The notes under the pieces were generated by a model. It had not been told where the DNA came from, did no database searches, and was given only the letters and a program-made list of their open reading frames with translations. A DNA stretch of 64,000 nt from Sepiola atlantica (lineage: Eukaryota; Mollusca; Cephalopoda; Sepiida; Sepiolidae). The stretch lies in the NCBI GenBank assembly GCA_963556195.1, contig OY744532.1, forward strand, positions 79,041,234-79,105,233, in the 5' to 3' direction. A program made the translations under genes and the position numbers. Below, piece after piece: positions 22,703 through 33,089 of this stretch (position 1 is its first letter; every line of letters starts with the position of its first letter).

Positions 22703-22942
22703 TAATAAACAACAACAAATATTTTCATATTTGTCGCTCCTAAATAATTTATCAGAACGGCTGATAAACTGTGGTAGATTAAATACATTTATAAGCGGCG
22801 ATGACAGCACAGGCATTCTACTTATATTAAGGAATGATGCATTATAAAGCAAATGACGTCACGCTGTATTTGCACTACTACTAAAGTGCTCTACTAATTA
22901 TTTAGGAGCGACAAATATGAAAATATTTGTTGTTGTTTATTA

Positions 22943-22994
22943 TCTACGGACGTATACGTTTCATCTTTTTTCAATCAAGACTCTTCAGCGTAGA
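22943..22994 (-). ncRNA. Hammerhead ribozyme, family A copy 3 (complete fold)
   Basis: Identical in sequence to copy 2 over all 52 positions, on the opposite strand: TCTACG/CGTAGA stem I, TCTTCAG (complement of the core) at 22982-22988, and the cleavage base at the complement of 22949. It is part of the right arm of the inverted repeat and points toward copy 2. Confidence 0.92.
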
Positions 22995-23124
22995 AGTTTG
23001 ACTATTCACTACTGGTCACACGATTCGAAACCCTGGATTATAAGTATTTTTCAACTCCAACCCAACGCGGCCAAATATCTGAACGGCTGATAAACTGTGG
23101 TAGATTAAATACATTTATAAGCGG

Positions 23125-23126
<2 letters not shown>

Positions 23127-23212
<86 letters not shown>

Positions 23213-23213
23213 G

Positions 23214-23246
<33 letters not shown>

Positions 23247-23257
23247 GTATACATATA

Positions 23258-23338
<81 letters not shown>
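23127..23338. repeat. (TA)n with TG interruptions, about 210 bp
   Basis: TA tract with GTAT interruptions around 23199-23265. It begins right after the second copy of the 48-bp direct repeat (..TTATAAGCGGCGAT). Confidence 0.95.
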
Positions 23339-23339
<1 letters not shown>

Positions 23340-23340
<1 letters not shown>

Positions 23341-24238
23341 CCGAGAGATTACGTTTAGTCAAATTGGATAAGTTCGTTCTATAGCTATATTTGGTTTCGT
23401 TCGGATTGTTTACGGGATATTAATTATTTCGTGTTATTCAATAGCGAAACACAATGCACATTGGAATTGGTTCATTGCAAACGTTTCATTAAACTCCTGT
23501 AATATGATCAATTTCTTACATCGGAATATATTTCAAATTGCCTAGTACACCTATAACGTCTGACGTACGTGGCCCTCTTCTCGCGCTCTCTCCCTTCTCA
23601 CCCAGTGCCCTGTATATTCTGTAAATAAACATTTGATGATAGCATCTCGTGTTTTCCTCTCATGTTGGTACACTTTCCTGCAATTTACAACGGATACACA
23701 AGTAGGCATCTTCTCCCCTGTTTTTCATAGCATTCGCATTGGTATTATAGTTTGAGCGACCGAAAGAGGTAAGAATTGATTTGAACTCGGCTTAGTCGAT
23801 TCCATAGTTCGCCCCGGCATCTATTTGACCACGCATACCCCCAACCGTCAAATATATTTGTTCATTGAATGTGTTTAGCAAAAAGTAAAGAACAAAATAA
23901 AAACAACACTTGGTTATATTCGACATGCACGAACAAAAATCTCCTGAACCAGCAATAACAAGGAAACAAATGATACATCGAAATAGCAAACCCAATTTCA
24001 TTTATGTTTCATAGACAGAATTTGATGCAAAAGAATAGTAAACAAGAAGATAAAATTGCTCCAAGACTTCGAAATAGGAAGCATGTCATGAATAATGGAT
24101 TTTCTAACATTTAGATGAGATTCGGCTCAAAGCTCAAAATATTACACACTCAATGACCTTCGAACTCACTATTCATCATTAACTACATACACTTAGCCTG
24201 CAAAAACATGACTATATAAATAGACATAAACACACACA
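23340..24238. other. No gene seen
   Basis: Apart from a GATTACGTTTAGT block shared with 21660-21720, nothing recognisable. Confidence 0.5.
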
Positions 24239-24254
24239 CATATATATACCCCTA

Positions 24255-24285
<31 letters not shown>

Positions 24286-24376
24286 CATACATATATATTT
24301 ATATATATACATACATATATATATATACATACATATATATTTTTATATATATATACATACATATATATTTATATAT

Positions 24377-24433
<57 letters not shown>
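24239..24433. repeat. (TA)n / TACA compound microsatellite
   Basis: TA tracts alternating with CATACATA units, ending in pure TA. Confidence 0.95.
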
Positions 24434-24435
<2 letters not shown>

Positions 24436-24479
24436 TTGAGATAAACAAAATTAAGACCTCATTTATATCTGTTCAAAGA

Positions 24480-24545
24480 ATTAAAATACAACGATTATTT
24501 GGCGTATGATCGTTTCCAAGACAATTTGGAAAACGTTTATTTTGT
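24480..24545. repeat. Dispersed repeat, inverted match to 6465-6505
   Basis: GGCGTATGATCGTTTCCAAG is the near reverse complement of TTGGAAACGATTGTACGCC at 6476-6494. Both lie next to a (TA)n array. Confidence 0.5.
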
Positions 24546-24798
24546 ATTATACCGTTACTTCATCAACACCTTTTACAACATAACATACAGAAGTCATTAA
24601 AGAAAAGAATATTTCAGTATTATTTAAAAAAAATAAACTCAGACAATATTGGAGACATAATCTCGCATTATGCGACCATACATTACTCTGTCAGCTAGTT
24701 AAACATGACAATAGCAATGGAAATTCATCAGAAACAAATAAAATATAAGATGAATAACGAAGAAAAAATAATAATAGTAAGAATAATAATAAAAATAT

Positions 24799-24799
<1 letters not shown>

Positions 24800-24855
<56 letters not shown>

Positions 24856-24915
24856 TTTAATAATTATTTATAAAATATTATAATAAGCCACTTTAAGAAA
24901 TTAAAGTCAAGCACT
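24800..24915. repeat. (TA)n followed by a piece shared with the family C body
   Basis: TA to 24847. Then AATAAGCC.CTTTAA.AAATTAAAGTC.AGCACT recurs at about 60877-60920, downstream of the family C hammerhead. Confidence 0.65.
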
Positions 24916-25112
24916 CCCAGGCATGGTAAAAATAGACTATTAAACATGTCTAAAACAAAGTTTTGAATACTTCGTCAAGCAATCTCAATTAATCTTATGT
25001 ATGCTACCCGCTTCAGGGTACATACATATCTTAATTTCTCTTACTTGTTATCGTCCTGCACCGATAATGGCAGTAAGCTTTAAACACTAGCGTCCGTAAG
25101 TAAGTAAAGATA

Positions 25113-25290
25113 ATTCAATATTTACGTCGTGGGGGCGCCATAGCAGCAAGCTCATCAGAGCACAATCCATTGAAGTACTTATAAAACAGGTACAAGGAAG
25201 CAACATTGCGGGGATGGGGCAGGGGTTGGGGCTTGGTGGATAGTGAGGGACCTATCGAGTTGGCGACTCCTTTTCGGACCTATTCTGAGC
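25113..25290 (-). pseudogene. CR1/L2-like LINE fragment, copy 3
   Basis: The minus strand contains GGTCCCTCACTATCCACC, CATCCCCGCAATGTTGCTTC, TACTTCAATGGATTGTGCTC and TGATGAGCTTGCTGC. This is the same segment as 2005-2140, encoding HRRNVASL...YFNGLCSDEL-type residues. It is only a short internal piece. Confidence 0.75.
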
Positions 25291-25294
25291 AATA

Positions 25295-26240
25295 GAGTAA
25301 GTAACGTCGGATACATTATTTATTTATCTATATATTTTACCATTCAGTGGGTTTAACCGAAACCGTACCATACCCCACAAACAAAGAAAAAACATACAAA
25401 TTTAAAAATAATGCTATATTTATTGCTTATGATACCCCGGGGTAAAGTGGTTCACCGGTATGAAATAGACCATCAATCATGACCTCCGTTTTCTCCCAAT
25501 TTACTTTTTTTTCTAGAGCTTGATGATTCCTATTATAGATTGCATTATGAATTGTATTTATGATATTCCCATTGAAACTGTATGATTCGTTCTGCTTTGC
25601 ACTCTTGTATAAATAAAGAAGTGTAATATCAAGTTATCTATTTTCTCACTATCTAATAAATGCTTTTGCTGGTTTCTATGTAGATCACTTGACAACTCTT
25701 GAAGTGATAAGACAATATAAGTATAATGGCAAAGCCATTTTAAAATTCATTGATGAGTAGCAATATTTCCTTTAGAATATAGTAACTGCGGTGAAGTGGT
25801 CGACTCTGCATTTGGACATATTTATGGAATCTTGCAGTAGAAAACTATATAACTTCAGAGGTGCATTACGATTCAACTTCCAAACCCAAACTCTGTTAAT
25901 GTGGACTTTGGTCATTGTTTTGGAATATACCATGTTTGACGGTGTCTGGACATTGTATGTGAATAATGTGTCGATGAAAACATTTTGAAAACGTTTTTCT
26001 TTACGGTAATTTTTAAACTTTTAGTATAGGTGGCTTACTTAACCCCGGTAAATATTTTTCAAGATACGTCAAGTACCTCACAAAACGTGATACATTTTAG
26101 TGCTATAAGGGAACATTATTATCTTTATTTGACTGAATACTGAGAATCCATTTCCTAGCCAGTGCACACGCCCCTTCACGTGTGCAGTTTTTAGGAAGTT
26201 CTCAGATGGCAAAAATATTTAAAAAAAACGTCTCAAAGTC
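25295..26240. other. No gene seen
   Basis: Unassigned AT-rich sequence. A 65-residue open frame at 25791-25988 has no recognisable motif. Confidence 0.5.
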
Positions 26241-26246
26241 TATATC

Positions 26247-26860
26247 AGTCTATCATATACTTCGCTCTATACCCCAATATCATTTACTTCGGTCTTGACA
26301 CAAGTCTACCCTTTACTTCGGTACTCACCCTAGTCTACCCTATAATTTGGTCTTTTCCCTAGTCTACCCTATACTTGTGATCTTCACCCTAATCTACCTT
26401 TTACTTCAGTCTTCACCCTAGTCTACCCTTTACTTCGTTATTCACCCCAGTCTACCCTTTATTTCGATCTTCACCCTATTTTATCTTTTACTTCAGTCTT
26501 CCCCCTACTCTTCTGTATACTTCGGTCGTCACTCCAATCTACCCTATACTTCGGTCTTCACTCCAGTCTATACTTTACTTCGGTATTCACCCCAGTCTAA
26601 CCTTTTACTTCAATCTTCACCCTAGTATTCCCTATACTTCGTTTTTCACCCTATTTTACCTTTTACTTCAGTACCCCCCCCCCCTACTCTACTGTATACT
26701 TCGGTCTTCACCCTAGTCTAACCTTTTACTTCAGTCTTCGCCCTAGTCTACCGTATACTTCGGTCTTCATCCGAGTCCAACCTATACTTTGGTGTTCATG
26801 CCAGTCTACCCTATACTTTGATTTCTACCCCAGTCTACCCTATACGTTGGGATCATGACC
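26247..26860. repeat. Minisatellite, about 30-bp unit, about 20 copies
   Basis: Consensus close to TACTTCGGTCTTCACCCTAG followed by TCTACCCTT, with many substitutions and one poly-C run near 26678. No conserved reading frame survives across units. Confidence 0.92.
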
Positions 26861-26869
26861 TATATGTAA

Positions 26870-27640
26870 AAACAAACACAGGTTCGTAAAGGCTTGGTTT
26901 CCGAGTTATAGGCAATTGAAGAATATCCTGATCAAAATTCGTTTTTCACACAAATAAGTCGTAGTTCTGAATTTTCTACTCATTAGTGATTGCTTCTCGT
27001 TGCTTTATTGAGTTCGAACGAGTACCGCAATTGATAAGTACACAAACTAGAAAAAGGAAAATATGCACTTCTATTATCGTTTGACGAATGTTATTGCCGC
27101 ATAAACCTTTCCGAACAAAAAGTCTTCCGAACCGAAGATGCCCTAATAAAAAAACGTTCGATAAAATTAAACGCATACTCTGTGAATATGGGACCTTCAA
27201 ACCATGTAGTGGCAAAGAGACGACCAAGATTGACCATGGTAAAAACACCAGAACAAGCGAACTAGATCCTCAATAATATAGATAATAATGATATAATCAT
27301 ACACGTAAAGTGACAAGACTAATGAAATATTCCTTATTCGATTCAATTGTTTAGAAAATGTGACTGGAACAAGGTTTGTATACTTATTACAAACAACATG
27401 CACAGGCGTTGTAACAAACATGTTTTCTTCCACGAGTTATGTTATTGCAGCGGTTAAACTCCTGACTTTTCTGGGTGCATTTTCGTCACTTATGAAACAC
27501 AGTTTATATGAGATGGAATAATAAATTACCACAATAAATATGTATAAGCATATGATCCACGCGTAGTTGTTACATCCCAGAGCCAACAGCGGTTCTCATT
27601 CAACATCGGGGCAGGTAGCCTTATAGATACGTTACTGGAG
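26870..27640. other. No gene seen
   Basis: Unassigned sequence. Short open frames on both strands show no known motif. Confidence 0.5.
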
Positions 27641-27645
27641 TCCCA

Positions 27646-27862
27646 GGTACTTCGGTACTTTGTTACATTAGGAACCGCGCTAAATGTGACCATGTTCCAA
27701 ACCCCAACCCTAACCCTTACCCTAAACCCTAACCCTAATCCTAACTCTACTACTAATCTTAACCAGAAACCCCACTTTGACCCTGACCTAAACCCTAACC
27801 ATAAGCTTAACGACAGCGTTAAAGTCAGCCCGCGTCCTTATGTAACAAAACACCGGTACTTC
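27646..27862. mobile_element. Inverted-repeat element with telomere-type core
   Basis: GTACTTTGTTACATTAGGAA at the left is answered by TTATGTAACAAAACACCGGT at the right, about 33-bp imperfect inverted ends. The core (27700-27800) is a degenerate (CCCTAA)n tract. The left-end word also occurs alone at 43315-43340, so this is a dispersed family and not a chromosome fusion scar. Confidence 0.65.
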
Positions 27863-27894
27863 TAAACTTCTTAGAAACCATACTGCCTGATGTC

Positions 27895-28275
27895 ATGGGC
27901 GATATTCTATTTGCCATTCGTTGACGACTGTATTTAATTCATGATGGTGCTCCCACAATTTCAGTCGCACTGCCCGCAGGTAGATGGAGAAACATTTTAT
28001 CGGTCAATGGATGGGATAAAGTGGACCAGTTATATGGCCTCCCTGCTCACATGATCTTAATCCTTTAGGATTTCTACCTATAGGGGCCATTCGAAATCCA
28101 GTTTTTTTTTTATTAAACTCTAGTACATGGTGAGGAAGTTTTAAACAATCGAATTTTAGCAGGGTGTGACACCATACCAAACACGCAGTATTTCGTGCTT
28201 CAATGAGGCGTCGTTGTGAGGATTGATTTGCTGTAGAGGGGTGACACATTTTCAACAGTTGCTCTAGCGGAGGCG
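27895..28275 (+). pseudogene. Tc1/mariner-type transposase C-terminal remnant
   Basis: The plus strand, across frames, reads HDGAPTISVALPAG (second catalytic Asp block, with HDGA for QDGA), WPPCSHDLNPLGFLP (third acidic block, where the usual Asp of PLDFF is Gly), and then NRILAGCDTIPNT and VVVRIDLL. The order and spacing fit the C-terminal half of a DDE transposase of the type seen at 6738-7870. Stops and frameshifts are frequent and no terminal repeats were found. Confidence 0.6.
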
Positions 28276-28384
28276 AAAACACTGTACGTGTTAGATGGGT
28301 ACGATGACAAATGTTTGTTTGAATGGCTCATAACTTGAAAACCAAGCGTTTCCGGACCTATGTGTATGGGAACTATTTTCATTT

Positions 28385-28790
28385 TGTCATATTTGGGCTG
28401 GTGAATCTCTGTCCCATTTGAGGGTTCTTAATAAGGTGCAGAAACTATCTGTAACTTAATTGGCCCTACTCTGTCTTCTTCTCTGTACCCTCTCTCTCGC
28501 AGACGGTATTTTCTATAAATACTATTATGCCCTGTGTTCTTCAGAATCATGTGATCTATTCCCCGCTTCTATTGTTCCAGATCGTTTGACTCGTTAGTCT
28601 AGTGGTCTCCATCAATTCGCATTTTTGATACCTTATTGAAATAGAGCTTCATATTCAAGTAGCTTCATTCCAAGAACCACAAGCTTGTGGATCTCTCTTC
28701 CTACTGACTGCTTTCCTCCTACCTATAACCTTGGTCTTTTGAAAACTGAGGCCAATAGGCATTTCCTATCTTTGCGATAATCATATCTGT
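28385..28790 (+). pseudogene. CR1-like LINE C-terminal fragment
   Basis: Readable blocks are WAGESLSHLRVLNKVQKLS, then, after a stop, LADGIFYKYYYALCSSES and a final segment encoding SRTTSLWISLP and PPTYNLGLLKTEANRHF-like residues. This is the usual RVQRRA...FYRYYFG.CSSEL...LW.SLP...YN...K..VN.HL pattern after the RT domain. It differs from the 1588-2349 copies, so it is a second LINE lineage. Confidence 0.6.
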
Positions 28791-28970
28791 TCTTGTTAGC
28801 TCTGTACATCAAATAGCTTCATGCTTTGTCTGGAGCGATTTCCATAAAAAATTCCGAAGTTATGCACTCGATTTTCCAAAAAATCTGTATATATGTGTGT
28901 GTTTGCAAATTGATGATGAATCTTTGTAGTTAACCCAAAAAGTGTTTTCTAATTAATTAAAATTTAAATA

Positions 28971-28973
<3 letters not shown>

Positions 28974-29021
<48 letters not shown>
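28974..29021. repeat. (TA)n microsatellite
   Basis: Pure TA. About 120 bp to the right is the family E palindrome. Confidence 0.95.
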
Positions 29022-29024
<3 letters not shown>

Positions 29025-29144
29025 TACTTCATGTATCCACATAAAATATTATAAGTAGATATAATTTTTTATGTATCAGTTTTCAGTATTTACTTCAACA
29101 GTGCTCGATACATAAGTAGAGCTAGGTAGTAATCAATGAAAATA

Positions 29145-29274
29145 TATATGGCAATCAAGCTACACAGAGGCTCCCGTGTTTCATCCCCGGGGGGAATCGT
29201 CAGGCTAAATGTATTTGACGATTCCCCCCGGGGATGAAACACGGGAGCCTCTGTGTAGCTTGATTGCCATATAT
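29145..29274. repeat. Near-perfect 58-bp palindrome of family E
   Basis: Left arm 29145-29202 and right arm 29217-29274 are reverse complements through GGCAATCAAGCTACACAGAG, GCTCCCGTGTTTCATCCCCG and GGGGAATCGTCA. The spacer is about 14 bases. The two arms each carry most of a family E hammerhead, divergently oriented. Confidence 0.92.
29158..29206 (-). ncRNA. Hammerhead ribozyme motif with extended stem III, family E
   Basis: Minus strand: stem I AGC, core CTGACGA (complement of 29197-29203), stem II TCCCC/GGGGA with a T-T mismatch at its base and a two-base loop, GAA (complement of 29180-29182), stem III ACAC...GTGT with a 10-base loop, cleavage base A (complement of 29161; triplet GUA), and stem I return GCT. 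Stem I is only 3 bp, so activity would be weak unless tertiary contacts help. The plus-strand arm at 29215-29261 has TTGACGA and lacks the stem I partner. Confidence 0.62.
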
Positions 29275-29286
29275 ATTTTCATTGAT

Positions 29287-29289
<3 letters not shown>

Positions 29290-29335
<46 letters not shown>
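29290..29335. repeat. (TA)n at 3' end of family E element
   Basis: Follows the family E tail (CATATATATTTTCATTGATTAC), as in the 1-60 and 41854 copies. Confidence 0.95.
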
Positions 29336-29337
<2 letters not shown>

Positions 29338-29339
29338 TA

Positions 29340-29560
29340 CACACACACATATATAATGTATTTTTATGTAATTATTTTTATTGGTGATTGCAGCGTTCGT
29401 TGTGTTTTTTTTTTGGGGGGGGGGGTGTTTGTTTTTTGGTTTATTACTACTATTTCCTTTGTCTCACTTCCTAAGTGATTAAGATGCAGAAATTGCATTA
29501 TTATCACCCTTAACTTTGAAGGACGTATTTTTCGTTAATATATATTTTTAAAATCTATTA
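29340..29560. repeat. Dispersed repeat with poly-T/poly-G tract
   Basis: ATGTATTTTTATGTAATTAT, GGTGATTGCAG, TTGTCTCACTTCC and AAGTGATTAAGATGCAGAAA recur at 29735-29850 and 37150-37300. A T9-G10 homopolymer block lies at 29405-29425. Confidence 0.7.
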
Positions 29561-29580
29561 TATACGTACATAATAGTAAT

Positions 29581-29622
29581 CCATGGACACGTGTTTCTGG
29601 CTCACAGCCGTCATCAGCATGG
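29581..29622 (-). ncRNA. Hammerhead ribozyme, family D copy 1
   Basis: Minus strand: stem I CCATG pairs perfectly with CATGG. Core CTGATGA is the complement of 29611-29617. Stem II is GGCT-GTG-AGCC with a C-A mismatch at its base. GAA is followed by stem III ACACGTGT, a palindrome giving at least ACA/TGT. The cleavage base is C (complement of 29586; GUC). All invariant bases are present. A tRNA-like head with an exact B box lies immediately upstream on the same strand. Confidence 0.83.
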
Positions 29623-29629
29623 CTAACTT

Positions 29630-29695
29630 AGACGAGGATCGAACCTTCGATAATGATATCTATAGTCCAGCGTTTTACTATCAGACTAATACACC
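29630..29695 (-). repeat. tRNA-like head of family D copy 1
   Basis: Minus strand: TTAGTCTGATAGTAAAACG (A-box-like), GGACTATAGATATC in the anticodon-arm position, and GGTTCGATCC (B box), followed at once by the hammerhead. The same head, truncated before the B box, is found at 37508-37560. Confidence 0.75.
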
Positions 29696-30339
29696 CTGTC
29701 TAGAAATATGTACGAGTTTTATCCCCTAAATATTTAATGTATTCTTATGTAATTATTTTTTATTGGTGATTGCAGAGTTCGTTGTTTTGTTTTCTTCCTA
29801 CCATTTCGTTTGTCTCACTTCCCAAGTGATTGAGATTTTCTGGCTCACAGCCTTCATCATATATATATATATATTAGCTCCCAGAACTCAAACCTCATGA
29901 TGGTATGCCAACACTAAAAAAACAGATCCAGTCTGGGTCATGTGTTAGGATAGTGTTGGAGTTTATGGGGGGGGGGGCTTAGACGGGAGAAAGAGGACGA
30001 TAAACTAGCGTCAGGACTTAGAAAAATCTAACTCTCTCATAACACATGCTCCAGACCCTCCTTGTTTTCTCTTTCAAAGCTAAATTAATGAATTAGTTTA
30101 AGTAGCATATCACTTCTTCCCCTTTCATAATTTAAATTAATCCTAGCTGAACCACGCTTTCACCTTCTACATTTATTTTATCACATCTTCAACTTTCATA
30201 ATGAGCTATACTCTAACTGCTACCACTGCCACATTCTATTTGTTTCACATATTTTGATTTTCTTGCTCAAATCGGCCGCAAGCTCTAAGCTTGCTGGCAA
30301 AACATTTTTGTACTTGTGTGATTTTTTTCTTCTAACAAC

Positions 30340-30381
30340 TCATCCTGAGAAAGTCTAACAATAAAGACAAAACGTTGATGA
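30340..30381 (+). ncRNA. Decayed hammerhead, family F copy 2
   Basis: Stem I TCATC/GATGA is intact and ACGT-T is kept, but the core is CTGAGAA and GAA is AAA, so it should be inactive. Confidence 0.55.
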
Positions 30382-30448
30382 ATGCATAAATAATATTTTT
30401 TGGTTTTCCTTTTTCATTTTCCATTACGTCGGAACATTTTATTCCTGT

Positions 30449-30451
<3 letters not shown>

Positions 30452-30507
<56 letters not shown>
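30452..30507. repeat. (TA)n near 3' end of family F copy 2
   Basis: Reached through the family tail (GGTTTTCCTTTTTCATTTTC) plus about 30 unrelated bases. Confidence 0.95.
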
Positions 30508-30510
<3 letters not shown>

Positions 30511-30639
30511 CCACAGTATGGCTAGTCTTGTTCATATGTGCTTATCTGTAAATGTGTGTGTACACATACGCGTATTGCGTCCTAGAATATTGTCATATTT
30601 CATTCATGTATCTAAACTTTGGTCATTGATTTGGTCACC

Positions 30640-31330
30640 GTATTGAACGAGTGATCATGTGGCGACGCGAGAGGTGGTCAATGATCGATGCGCTCTCAAA
30701 TTGGACAGATACACAATGGTAGCGTGTTGTGTTGCCGGCTGGCCTCGTAGACAAACGGACACCTCACATGCCATGTCCGGGCAGTGATCGCTAAAAACAC
30801 CCTTTATCGCGCAACTGTGTACGACATCTAATTAAAACGAGAGACGGCATTTCTCGGCTCGGATTACGCGACCCGATGAAACCTGAGAACGATAGCGATA
30901 ATGGGGCGCGCTCTTCATTTGGCATGATCGCAGAGACGGGGTTAGATGAAGTGACTGTGGAGTCTGGCAAATAAAACCTGTTACAGAAGGGAAAACTATT
31001 AATAAACAAGTAATAATAGCGAAAAAAAGAACAAAAGAAACAAAATAAAAGAAAATATATTTAATGATAATAATACTGAAAATATCAGAGTGGTTAAGAA
31101 AACATTACATATTGTAAATTTCGCGATCGCAGCGGACGACTGTGTAATAAAGAAAGATGCTAAACACAACAAACAAAGCTAATGCATAGAACTTGCCAGA
31201 GAGCCGAAATGAATTTGGTTTACTATCGGCATCACCATTTATCAAAGCCAAAAGCAACTCGAGAATAAAGGTTAATAAGACGCGAATGAATACCAGCCAA
31301 AAGATGAGGAACACTATGGGATACTAAAAT
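30640..31330. other. Higher-GC block, function unknown
   Basis: From 30650 to 30980 the sequence is clearly richer in G+C and CpG than its surroundings. Minus-strand open frames of 72 and 69 residues (30791-31009, 31105-31314) show no family I know. Confidence 0.35.
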
Positions 31331-31479
31331 TGATGCAATTGATTACTTGTGGGATGTTTATAAAAAGAAATGGTTCACATTAGGTTCGAAGACGACTTTT
31401 ATGTTCCCTTACGAAGATAAAAAAACAGTTTGGTATGTGTATATGTTTGTATATTTGATATAAAAGATTCGTTGTTAAA

Positions 31480-32215
31480 CAAATTCACCGATCATTAGGA
31501 ATTTTGGAACACAATTGCGTAATTTAGGTTATATTTAGTTTAATTTAATTTTATGCAACACAGCTGCTAGGTTTAAGGGGTTTAAATGTGGGCTATATTT
31601 AGTTTAATTTAGTTTTATTCAAGACAGGTTCTAGGTATAAGGGGTTAAAATGTGGGCTATATTTAGTTTAATTTAGTTTTATTCAACACAGGTGCTAGGT
31701 GTAAGTGGTCCAAATGTGGGCTATATTTAGTTTAATTTAGTTTTATGCAACACAGCTGCTAGGTGCAAGGGCCCAAATGTGGGCTATATTTAGTTTAATT
31801 TAGTTTTATGCAACACAGCTGCTAGGTGCAAGGGCCCAAATGTGGGCTATATTTTGTTACATTTAGTTTTATTCAACACAGGTTCTAGGTGTAACGGGTT
31901 CAAATGTGGGCTATATTTAGTTTAATTTAGTTTTATGCAACACAGGTTCTAGTTGTAAAGGGTTAAATGTGGGCTATATTTAGTTTAATTTAGTTTCATA
32001 CAATAAAGTCAAATTAGGTGAATGTTTTGCGAAATTTTAACAATCGGGATTTGACACTAATAATAACTATTACCTAAATCCTAGTTACTTCGGAGTATTT
32101 TAAATAACTTCCGCGGCATAATATAGACACAACCAACTATCTAGAAAAGTCACATGTTTCACATTTGCATTGAATTTTATCCATAGTCATTAGATACTAA
32201 TTACGCAAGATTCCG
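31480..32215. repeat. Dispersed repeat with expanded 63-bp minisatellite
   Basis: The head AACAAATTCACCGATCATTA (31483) is followed by about eight units of roughly 63 bp (31525-32000) built on GGGCTATATTTAGTTTAATT, TAGTTTTATGCAACACAG and CTGCTAGGT. The tail TTTTATCCATAGTCATTAG recurs at about 36390. The copy at 35920-36420 has the same head and tail with only one internal unit. Confidence 0.8.
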
Positions 32216-32220
32216 CAATT

Positions 32221-33070
32221 TTGCTAGTGAGTGTGATGCTGATAACCTTTTTTTTGTTATTAAATAACATGCATCACGCTCTCAAATTTACATGTGAAAA
32301 GGAGTCTAATTGCTCATTTTGGCTGTGTTGGCTGAAAACAAAAACGCATAATTGTTTTCTTACGTCTGTGTATAGAAAAGCAACTGTTTTTGCTCATATG
32401 CTCGTTGGAAATCTTTTTTCCTAAACGCTATAAGATTAATCACATTGGGACTCTTACTCATAGATTCCTTATGATCTGCGCGCCTACTACGCTTGATTAT
32501 GACCTAAAATTTATTATTTCAGTATTTATCGAGAATGGTTACGCATTGTACCTCAATTAACTCAACAATTAAGTCCAATATTGACCAGTTCTCTAAACTA
32601 AAGAGCTGAGCCCAGCCAAATGTTCGGTATACATTTGTATACCTTGGATAAGTACCGCCAGCGATGAATTCGCTAGGCAAATACGTTCTGTGATACATCG
32701 TACCTAATTACTATGCCAATACACGTATTGTGTTTGGTATACGGCCGCGGACTAAATCTATCGTCAAAGATAACCTGCCCCTACTGTTGTAGTTCTATCA
32801 TATATCAATTTTCATGTCAGTGTGAGGCTGACTATAGGGGCTGCACTAGCCAGCGACTACACGATCGTATCATACAACATGTACAATCTAAAATACGTTG
32901 TGGAAGGCTGGATTATTTTCAATCGTATCTGCAATAGAAGGAAATCTTTTTAATAGTCTAGAATGTTCCTCAATTTTTGGTGTTGATTCTTTCTCTATTC
33001 TGAGCAGGTTCCACTTAACTTATCACTTAAACGTAGTGGAGACGATATACATTAAAGTAAATGCGTGTGA
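32221..33070 (+). pseudogene. Penelope-like retroelement, RT end plus GIY-YIG endonuclease
   Basis: Conceptual blocks in order: LNNMHHALKFTCEKESN and FLTSVYRKATVFAHML (RT thumb-side region), KINHIGTLTHRFLMIC, LKFIISVFIENGYA, then, after several stops, CSSIIYQFSCQCEADYRGC and TSQRLHDRIIQHVQSKIR (GIY-YIG-type domain, with Y-F-C-C-YRG in place of the usual YVG), and SILSRFHLTYHLNVVETIYI at the C-terminus. This domain order is characteristic of Penelope-like elements. Multiple stops and frameshifts and a missing 5' half make it a pseudogene. Elements of this class are known to carry hammerhead ribozymes, which links it to family F nearby. Confidence 0.8.
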
Positions 33071-33089
33071 ATCAGTATGATACAACTTC

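Larger units (their letters stand above)
22570..23075. repeat. Large inverted repeat carrying two hammerheads
   Basis: The left arm (about 22575-22745) and the right arm (about 22903-23067) are near-identical reverse complements, for example TCCAGGGTTTCGAATCGTGT against ACACGATTCGAAACCCTGGA. A 48-bp direct repeat, beginning GAACGGCTGATAAACTGTGG, lies at 22755-22802 and again at 23081-23128, outside the palindrome. Confidence 0.9.

Noticed and set aside
27700..27800. Ancestral chromosome end or fusion point
   Set aside because: The telomere-type tract is short, degenerate and enclosed by inverted repeats of a dispersed element.
30791..31314. Minus-strand ORFs in a GC-raised block
   Set aside because: No motif, no start context, and no splice signals that join the two.
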